Shown piece after piece: positions 53,984-59,657 of a stretch of DNA of 59,657 nucleotides. The position numbers and the translations under genes are program-made. The stretch is from an uncultured Acetatifactor sp. (GTDB taxonomy: Bacteria > Bacillota > Clostridia > Lachnospirales > Lachnospiraceae), in assembly GCA_910584865.1 (NCBI GenBank), contig CAJUCE010000004.1, positions 1 to 59,657 of the forward strand, read 5' to 3'. The notes under the pieces were generated by a model that was given only the letters and a program-made list of their open reading frames with translations, was not told the DNA's origin and did not search any database. How positions within the stretch are numbered: the first letter of the stretch is position 1; the number at the start of each line of letters is the position of its first letter.

Positions 53984-54103
53984 ATGGTAAACGGTATCAG
54001 TATATTTCGTGAACATTTCAGTAATTTTAAGGATCAGTATACGGTGATCGGCGGCTTTGCATGTGACCTTCTGATGAAGGATGCAGGCCTGACGAAAGAA
54101 TAG
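53984..54103 (+). pseudogene. AbiEii-like nucleotidyltransferase, N-terminal fragment
   Basis: 39 codons: MVNGISIFREHFSNFKDQYT, VIGGFACDLLMKDAGL, then a stop. Matches the N-terminus of small AbiEii-like nucleotidyltransferases (GG-x-A-CD). Everything downstream is lost. Confidence 0.55.
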
Positions 54104-54170
54104 ATACCAAGGTACTGTCACATCAATGATTAGGAAATCAGTGATGTGGCAGCCCGGAAAATCTTTTTCT

Positions 54171-54824
54171 CTAATATTCCTTCTTCTGCAGGATCCCCAT
54201 GCTGATCCTGAAAGAAAGCAGCAGAATCAAAGCGGCCGCTGCAATGGACACCGCGGCCGTGGCCCCCATTCCCAAGGAGGGCATATTGTCGATGACAGCG
54301 TCCGGATCCAGATGCAGCATATTCATGAGCTTGACTCCTAGGACAACAATTACAAAAAATACCCCCATACTGGCAATCATCACAATCCTTCCCTTCTCTC
54401 CGCCGAATTTGAAATGGAAGGGGAGGAGTACGGACAACAGAAATACAGGTACGGAGACCAGCAAGACAGACGTCATGAAAATCTCCGGCAGCGGCATCGT
54501 GTTTCTGGCAAGCCCGGATATGACTGTTATCACAGAGCCGATCAGCCACCCACCCCCGGAAAGAAGCAGTCCCAGTATATATTTCTCCGCAACATACCCT
54601 TTCCGGCTCACCGGCAGGGAGAACAGGAATGCGTAGCCATTGTCAAACTCGTCATAGCTCAAAGTACTGGATGTAAACGTAGCGCCGATGAGCGACAGAT
54701 ACGTTATGATAAAGGATGTGTCCTTTATATATGCCCCCATCCCCACCGCGATCACAAGGATCATCGCCATGGAATTCCTCATATTTTTCATCAGTTTGAT
54801 ATCTTTGATCAATAAACCTTTCAT
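54171..54824 (-). CDS. ABC-2 transporter permease
   Basis: 217 residues, six membrane helices; the motif SLPVSRKGYVAEKYILGLLL is typical of ABC-2 permeases of GntR-controlled exporters. Start overlaps the ATPase stop by 4 bp (ATGA). Cargo unknown, possibly antimicrobial peptides. Confidence 0.85.
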   Translation of the reverse strand: MKGLLIKDIKLMKNMRNSMAMILVIAVGMGAYIKDTSFIITYLSLIGATFTSSTLSYDEFDNGYAFLFSLPVSRKGYVAEKYILGLLLSGGGWLIGSVITVISGLARNTMPLPEIFMTSVLLVSVPVFLLSVLLPFHFKFGGEKGRIVMIASMGVFFVIVVLGVKLMNMLHLDPDAVIDNMPSLGMGATAAVSIAAAALILLLSFRISMGILQKKEY

Positions 54825-55672
54825 ATTGCCGCACCTCGTATCATCATGGTAATCACGCTGTCAATGGTTCCTTTTTCTATGGTCAGACCCGGATTGTTTT
54901 CCAGGTAATACTGTCTCTGGTTGGTAAGGCAGCTATATCCGAAGCTCTCCTTCCTGCTGCGCAGGATGTACTGTTTATCCAGGGCAACGTACTGCCTGTC
55001 ATCCGCCTTGATGAGGGCGTAATCGTCCAACAGCACGTCCGTGTCCTCGTGGAGAATGATTTTTCCCTCGTGTATCATATAAATGTCGTCGCAGAGGCTT
55101 TCCAGGTCACCGGAAATGTGGGAGCTAATCAGGATAGAACGGTCTTCCTCCTGCTCCATATAGTCCCGCAGCAGCTCCAGAAGCTCATCCCTGGCCACCA
55201 CGTCCAGTCCTGCCGTGGGTTCGTCCAGGATCAGCAGCTTCGCCCGATGGGAAATGGCTGTGATAACCTTCAGCTTCGCCTTCATGCCGGTGGAAAACTC
55301 CTTGATCTTCTTATTGTCCGGCAGGCCGGATTTCTGAATCTGCTCCTGAAAAAAAGCTTTATCAAACTTCTCGTAGAGCCCGTTAAGCACCGGAATAATG
55401 TCCCTGATGGTCAGGTACCCGCTGAAACCGGAATCCGACAGCACTACGCCCAGTTCCTCCCTGTCCCTGGTTCCGAAGTCTCCTATGTCTTTGCCCAGGA
55501 TGCGGATGGTGCCGCTGTCCGGCTTGATCAGGCCCAACGCTGCCTTGAAGGTGGTACTCTTGCCTGCCCCGTTCTGTCCGATGAGCCCGGTTACACAGCC
55601 CGGTTTGATTTCCAGGGAGCAGTCCAGGGAAAATGTGCCGTATCTTTTTATCAAATGCTCAATTTTTAACAT
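54821..55672 (-). CDS. ABC transporter ATPase (BcrA-like)
   Basis: 283 residues: Walker A GQNGAGKST, signature FSTGMKAKL, Walker B LLILDEPTAGLD, switch His in SSHISGDLE. GGGAGG 6 nt before the ATG. Follows the GntR regulator gene. Confidence 0.9.
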   Translation of the reverse strand: MLKIEHLIKRYGTFSLDCSLEIKPGCVTGLIGQNGAGKSTTFKAALGLIKPDSGTIRILGKDIGDFGTRDREELGVVLSDSGFSGYLTIRDIIPVLNGLYEKFDKAFFQEQIQKSGLPDNKKIKEFSTGMKAKLKVITAISHRAKLLILDEPTAGLDVVARDELLELLRDYMEQEEDRSILISSHISGDLESLCDDIYMIHEGKIILHEDTDVLLDDYALIKADDRQYVALDKQYILRSRKESFGYSCLTNQRQYYLENNPGLTIEKGTIDSVITMMIRGAAI

Positions 55673-55828
55673 GTCTATACCTCCCGCCCGCCAAGACGGG
55701 CACTTATGTCTCCTCTCGCAGGAAAATATTTCCGTTCCTTAGGGATTCAAGATCCTGCCGCTACTATTCCATATTGCAGAAGCTCAAATGGCAGATACTT
55801 TTTATCGTAAATTCAAGAAACTCACGGA

Positions 55829-56200
55829 TCAGCCCTCCAAAATAAGCTCGAACAGACTCCGGATGTCCTCGTCGCTTATCCCGTAGCTTCTGCCCTTCTG
55901 AACGGCCCTTTCCAGATCCGCCTCCAGTTCCTTCTTCTGTTCCTCCAGGAAGAGCTGGAGGTTCACCGCCGCCACATAGGTCCCCTTCCCGTGGACAGTG
56001 GCGGTGAAGCCTTCCGCCTCCAGGCTGTCGTAGGCTTTCTTCACGGTCAGTGCACTGATCTTCAGCTCCTTGGATAGGGCGCGGACGGAGGGCAGGTTGT
56101 CGTTTGCTTTCAGCTCCCCTCTGCGGATCAGGGTTTTGATCTGGTCTGCCAGCTGTTCATAGATGGGGATCATGGAAGAATTGTTTATAATAATGCGCAT
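55829..56200 (-). CDS. GntR-family (YtrA-type) regulator
   Basis: 123 residues: winged HTH (IYEQLADQIKTLIRRGELKA; LPSVRALSKELKISALTVKK; GKGTYVA) and a short helical tail, the YtrA layout without an effector domain. Represses its own operon with the ABC genes; the operator is clear. Confidence 0.9.
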   Translation of the reverse strand: MRIIINNSSMIPIYEQLADQIKTLIRRGELKANDNLPSVRALSKELKISALTVKKAYDSLEAEGFTATVHGKGTYVAAVNLQLFLEEQKKELEADLERAVQKGRSYGISDEDIRSLFELILEG

Positions 56201-56216
56201 TTATCTTTCCTCCTTG

Positions 56217-56267
56217 TAAACAGTATATAACAGCGTCAAACTGTTGTCAAGTGTTATATACTGTTTA
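56217..56267 (-). promoter_or_regulatory. GntR operon promoter inside a 16 bp inverted repeat
   Basis: TAAACAGTATATAACA (56217-56232) and its exact complement (56252-56267), spacer 19 nt. Minus-strand TTGACA (56245-56250), 17 nt, TATACT (56222-56227): the left arm covers the -10, the right arm abuts the -35. Confidence 0.85.
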
Positions 56268-56378
56268 TTCAGAATTTTTGTATGAAGACTTTTTTATAAA
56301 GAGAAAGAGGCCGCCGCAGAAAGCAACCTCCTCATGATTTTTACTTTAATTATTGAGCCTCCATCAAGTTAATCATCT

Positions 56379-56951
56379 TCATCCGCCTCTCGTTTCCCCC
56401 CTCACGCTCCGCGCCACCATCTCCTCCGCCATCCCCTTCCGCAGATCGCATATCCGTTTTATCTCATCCGCTATATCGTCACTCATCCCGCTGCTCAGCC
56501 ACTCCATCACCATACCGAAGCATTCGCACTTATAGAACCGGATCAGGAGCTTCCTGTCCGATTCCCGAATGGGCTGATCCGCAAAGGCCGCCTCCACATA
56601 TGCCGAAACCACATGTTGGCAGACTTTCCACAAATACTGCTCATAGATATCACGGTTGGCGGAATTATGGATATGCAGGATAGCCCGGCGGTTCTTCCGG
56701 GCAAAATCAAGCGCCGCATTGAGGCACTCTTCTATGGAGTCGATGGACGGATGCTCCGCTATGATCCGATCCGCCTCCTCCGTCACGATCTCCTCCACCA
56801 GGGCAGGAATATCCTGAAAATGATAATAAAAGGAATTCCTGTTCACACCACAGGTCTCCACGATATCCTTCACCGTAATCTGGCTTAACGGTTTCTCATT
56901 CAGCAGCTGTATAAAAGTGTTCTTGATCGCCATTTTCGTAAAATTGGGCAT
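56379..56951 (-). CDS. TetR-family regulator
   Basis: 190 residues from ATG 56951 (AGGAG 9 nt upstream). HTH: MAIKNTFIQLLNEKPLSQIT, VETCGVNRNSFYYHF. The TetR_C domain resembles regulators of the DhaS type (ILHIHNSANRDIYEQYL). Target unknown; no transporter is directly adjacent. Confidence 0.85.
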   Translation of the reverse strand: MPNFTKMAIKNTFIQLLNEKPLSQITVKDIVETCGVNRNSFYYHFQDIPALVEEIVTEEADRIIAEHPSIDSIEECLNAALDFARKNRRAILHIHNSANRDIYEQYLWKVCQHVVSAYVEAAFADQPIRESDRKLLIRFYKCECFGMVMEWLSSGMSDDIADEIKRICDLRKGMAEEMVARSVRGETRGG

Positions 56952-57217
56952 TTTCCTCATCTCCTCAATCAGTATACGGGCAGATGAAACTGCACTCATT
57001 TATATAAAGTATATGATAAATGATACTTTTTTTCAATGATGAAATCCGGCATGAAGTCTGCAGCCTCCTTCCATCCATTTGCGCTGCCAAACTGTCCGTT
57101 TGCGCTGTTTCCCTTAAGATTCCGCATAATTTTCCGATACAGGAAATAGAATTTCTATGTTTCGGCCATAATACGGTATACAGATTGTATACACGGCAGG
57201 CCCCGAAAGGCGGGAAT

Positions 57218-58036
57218 ATGTTAAAAATTGCTATTTGCGACGATGAACCTTATATCAGAAGCTATCTGGCATCCCTGGTCAGGAAACAGGATCCCGAAGC
57301 TGCCGTCAGGGAATATGCCTCCGCCTCCGATTATCTGTCCGACGGGACGGATCCTGACCTGCTGTTTCTGGATATCGAGCTGAAGGAGCCTGATCCCAAC
57401 GGCGGAAAACGCCCGCCTCAGGCAAGTGCACCTGACACGGCATGTCAGGCGGCTCCTCCCTCCGACTCTCAAAGGATGCCGCCTTCTGACTGGACTCCCT
57501 GTGAAAACGGCATGGAGCTGGCCAGGCGCATAAGGGCTGCGAAAGAAGGCCCCCAGCCCCTGATCATCTTTGTCACCGGTCATGAAGCCTATGTATACGA
57601 CGCCTTTGATGTAAATGCCTTCCAATATCTGCTCAAGCCCATAGAGGAACCCCGGTTTGCGGAAATCTTCCGGAGGGCGGCAGATCAAATCAGAGCAAAA
57701 AAGGAGCTACAGCGAAAAAAACTTGTCATCCAATACGCCGGCACCAGCAAGGTCATCCCTCTGGACAGTATCTATTATATGGAAAGCCGCGGGCACAAGA
57801 TTATATTGCACCAAAAAGACGCCGCCCTGGAATACTATGCCAGACTGGGCGATCTGGAACAGACGCTGCAGGAACAGTTCTGCCGCATACACAAAGGTTT
57901 CCTGATCAATCTGGCCTATGTGGAATCCTATACCAAAACGGAAGTGACTCTGACAAACGGCGTAAAATTAAACATGTCCAAGTATAAATATGAAACTTTT
58001 GTAAAGGCTCATCTGCATTTTATGCAATATGCATAA
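57218..58036 (+). CDS. LytTR response regulator (AgrA-like) with receiver insertion
   Basis: 272 residues from ATG 57218 (AAAGG 8 nt upstream). The receiver has AICDDEP and phospho-Asp52 in LLFLDIEL. Between this and NGMELARRIR (residue 97) lies a ~37-residue Pro/Ser/Ala-rich insertion absent from typical members. Lys in YLLKPIEEP is present. Residues ~165-272 are a LytTR DNA-binding domain (IYYMESRGHKIILH; CRIHKGFLINLAYVES). Operon with the following kinase. Confidence 0.88.
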   Translation: MLKIAICDDEPYIRSYLASLVRKQDPEAAVREYASASDYLSDGTDPDLLFLDIELKEPDPNGGKRPPQASAPDTACQAAPPSDSQRMPPSDWTPCENGMELARRIRAAKEGPQPLIIFVTGHEAYVYDAFDVNAFQYLLKPIEEPRFAEIFRRAADQIRAKKELQRKKLVIQYAGTSKVIPLDSIYYMESRGHKIILHQKDAALEYYARLGDLEQTLQEQFCRIHKGFLINLAYVESYTKTEVTLTNGVKLNMSKYKYETFVKAHLHFMQYA

Positions 58037-58057
58037 GCCGGAAACAGGAGGTCAGCC

Positions 58058-59479
58058 TTGAGCGAGACGAGCTTTATCTTGTTTTACCAAATTGTGGCAG
58101 GAACCGAGTGTGTTTTATATGCCGTCAGTATGGCAATGTTTTTCCGTTCTTTCATGAATAACGCCCTGCATGCAGGCCGGCGGAAAAAAGCTTCCTTCCT
58201 GATCTTTGCTCTCTACACCATCTGCTACAGCCTCTGCCTGTTTTCCTGGTTCAGCGGCTGGATGCATATGGTCCTGGTGACGGCTTTACTGATGCTTCTC
58301 TCCGGTTTCCTGGGAATAGAGCGCAGCTTTGTCTTCCTTTTGGGCGTCCTGTTCCACTGTATCAGAACACTGAGCCTGATGATCATGAGAAGCCTGGATT
58401 TTCTTACCGGCGAATGGTTCTTACGCAATGCAGATACCCCGGAACAGGTCTTCTGCAATGCCGCCTGTAATCACCTGCTCATTGCGGCCCTGCAGTTTCT
58501 GCTCTTTTCCCTCATGCTCCATCTCACCGGGAGGCTTCTGAAAAGGGGCAGCATGCAGCTCCATGCCATAGAAATATGCTGCCTGCTCCTGACACCCGTC
58601 ACAGGAATCCTGTTTGCCAATGTTATCGTAAGGCTTCTGATCGTAATAAGCGAAGATCATATTTTCCGGCTCTATGAACGCTTCCCGGCCTTTCTGGGCA
58701 TCATCCCGGCTGCCGCGGTTTTGTTCTACCTGGGCATTCTTGCCGCCATAGCAGCCTGGCAGCGAATCACGGCTCTGCAGGCAGAACAGAAGAAATATCT
58801 GGTTGCCCGTCAGCAGCTCGGCGCTTTACAGGAACGCATTCGGGAAATGGAACAACTTCATGACAGCGTCCGCCGTATGAAACATGAGATGAAAAATCAT
58901 CTCACCAATATCAAAGGGCTGGCAGAAAGCGGTCATTATAGGGATATGGAGACCTACATTGCCCGAATGAACGACAGCATGAAGATTTTTGAATTAACGA
59001 TTCATACAGGAAATGCCGTTACCGACGTCATCATCAATGACAGGCAGAAAGAGGCCGCCGCATTGGGGATTGAATTTCAATGTGAATTCGTCTATCCGGC
59101 GTCAGACCGGTACAATGCTTACGATATTGGCATCATCTTGGGCAACCTCCTGCAAAATGCGCTGGAGGCCTGCCAAAAGATGGCAAAGAGCCGCAAATAT
59201 ATAACCCTTTCCGGAAGACAGAAAAGACGTTTTTTCCTCATCGAAGTCACAAATTCCTTCGAGGGAACAGTCCTCTTTAATCAAAATACCGGGCTTCCCG
59301 TTTCCGACAGGCAAAAGACCGGGCCGAAGACGGCACTCTCCCTGCATGGGATCGGTCTGTCCAATGTAAAACGGGAAGTAGAAAAATATATGGGAGATCT
59401 GGATATTAAGATAGATGGCAGCGAATTCCATGTAACTGTGCTGCTGCAGGAAAGTCCGAATGTCAACTGTAATCTGTAA
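58058..59479 (+). CDS. AgrC-like sensor histidine kinase (GHKL)
   Basis: 473 residues from a TTG with AGGAGG 6 nt upstream. Six membrane helices in the N-terminal 240 residues, a short coiled coil, phospho-acceptor HDSVRRMKHEMKNHL, and a GHKL ATPase (GNLLQNALEACQ; HGIGLSNVKREVEKYMG). This layout senses peptides or other ligands at the membrane. No agrB/agrD homologue is within the window. Confidence 0.88.
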   Translation: MSETSFILFYQIVAGTECVLYAVSMAMFFRSFMNNALHAGRRKKASFLIFALYTICYSLCLFSWFSGWMHMVLVTALLMLLSGFLGIERSFVFLLGVLFHCIRTLSLMIMRSLDFLTGEWFLRNADTPEQVFCNAACNHLLIAALQFLLFSLMLHLTGRLLKRGSMQLHAIEICCLLLTPVTGILFANVIVRLLIVISEDHIFRLYERFPAFLGIIPAAAVLFYLGILAAIAAWQRITALQAEQKKYLVARQQLGALQERIREMEQLHDSVRRMKHEMKNHLTNIKGLAESGHYRDMETYIARMNDSMKIFELTIHTGNAVTDVIINDRQKEAAALGIEFQCEFVYPASDRYNAYDIGIILGNLLQNALEACQKMAKSRKYITLSGRQKRRFFLIEVTNSFEGTVLFNQNTGLPVSDRQKTGPKTALSLHGIGLSNVKREVEKYMGDLDIKIDGSEFHVTVLLQESPNVNCNL

Positions 59480-59490
59480 ACCGCCGCGAA

Positions 59491-59522
59491 AAATTCATCT
59501 ATATTACTTTGCAGATGAATTT
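59491..59522. terminator. 10 bp hairpin after the kinase gene
   Basis: AAATTCATCT/AGATGAATTT with a 12-nt loop, 11 bp after the stop. A T-run follows it on the minus strand rather than the plus strand. Confidence 0.45.
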
Positions 59523-59573
59523 CCTCCCTCCCACAGGGGCATGGGAGTGAAATGCGCAAAGGACACGCGCATG

Positions 59574-59655
59574 ACGGAACCGGAAACAGTATGTGGCCGA
59601 AGCAGTGCCCGGAGGATTTACGGACGCATCATTAAGCGGCCGGAAATTCTCCGCC
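59574..59655 (+). repeat. 82 bp dispersed repeat, second copy
   Basis: Matches the reverse complement of 7504-7585 without gaps, with 7 differences by eye. The GGAGGATTT/AAATTCTCC hairpin is kept through changes on both sides. It continues to the window edge. Confidence 0.8.
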
Positions 59656-59657
59656 GA

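Noticed and set aside
57218..59479. Complete agr quorum-sensing locus
   Set aside because: Response regulator and kinase are present but no AgrB or AgrD homologue lies in the window; the window ends 178 bp after the kinase.

Overview
The window reads as chromosomal DNA of a gut-type Clostridia, most likely Lachnospiraceae. It has moderate GC, AGGAGG-type ribosome binding sites, TTGACA-N17-TATAAT promoters, a YesM/YesN-controlled CUT1 sugar transporter, GH3/GH172 glycosidases, BlaI/BlaR1-type sensors and an AgrC/AgrA-like two-component system. The genus cannot be fixed from the sequence. There are no rRNA, tRNA or CRISPR features. Intact operons alternate with clearly decayed segments.

Layout. 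1-565: tail of a tyrosine recombinase next to the 3' end of guaA. 565-5353: guaA with a degenerate glutaminase domain, then GH172 and GH3 glycosidases. 5.6-8.7 kb: YgjV/GNAT-like membrane protein, S1-domain protein, GGDEF protein. 8.8-9.9 kb: wreck of a beta-mannoside locus. 10-14.4 kb: DUF1848 protein and a VWA-lipoprotein cluster. 14.8-16.3 kb: shortened AraC regulator, receiver-domain remnant, YefM-YoeB toxin-antitoxin. 17-18.2 kb: two-gene ThrE-type exporter. 18.2-19 kb: frameshifted esterase and membrane-protein remnants. 19.2-25.9 kb: solute-binding lipoprotein and a BlaI/BlaR1 pair that share an operator-like motif, with a phosphoesterase/DUF4474 pair between them. 26-28.7 kb: TetR with an ABC exporter. 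28.8-33.2 kb: MoxR-DUF58-transglutaminase operon.

33.3-37.5 kb is the most unusual part. Two copies of a ~300 bp transcription unit, each with a consensus promoter and a hairpin whose stem sequence differs between copies while pairing is kept, flank three things: a large regulator with two HTH-like segments and TPR-like helices, a convergent 72-residue secreted peptide gene whose upstream region holds a 22 bp perfect inverted repeat, and a solute-binding-protein pseudogene. The regulator plus peptide looks like an RRNPP-style peptide-signalling pair.

37.7-45.5 kb: CUT1 ABC transporter (solute-binding protein, two permeases), a second solute-binding protein, and YesN/YesM. A near-identical ~30 bp element lies about 120 bp upstream of both the kinase gene and the permease operon. 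45.7-52 kb: an MMPL-type transporter co-transcribed with a 1116-residue secreted coiled-coil repeat protein and a DUF308 protein. 52-54.1 kb: EamA transporter and scrambled AbiEii-like fragments. 54.2-56.3 kb: GntR-regulated ABC transporter with a 16 bp inverted-repeat operator over its promoter. 56.4-59.5 kb: TetR and an Agr-like response regulator and kinase. The right edge carries one copy of an 82 bp structured repeat whose other copy lies near 7.5 kb in opposite orientation.
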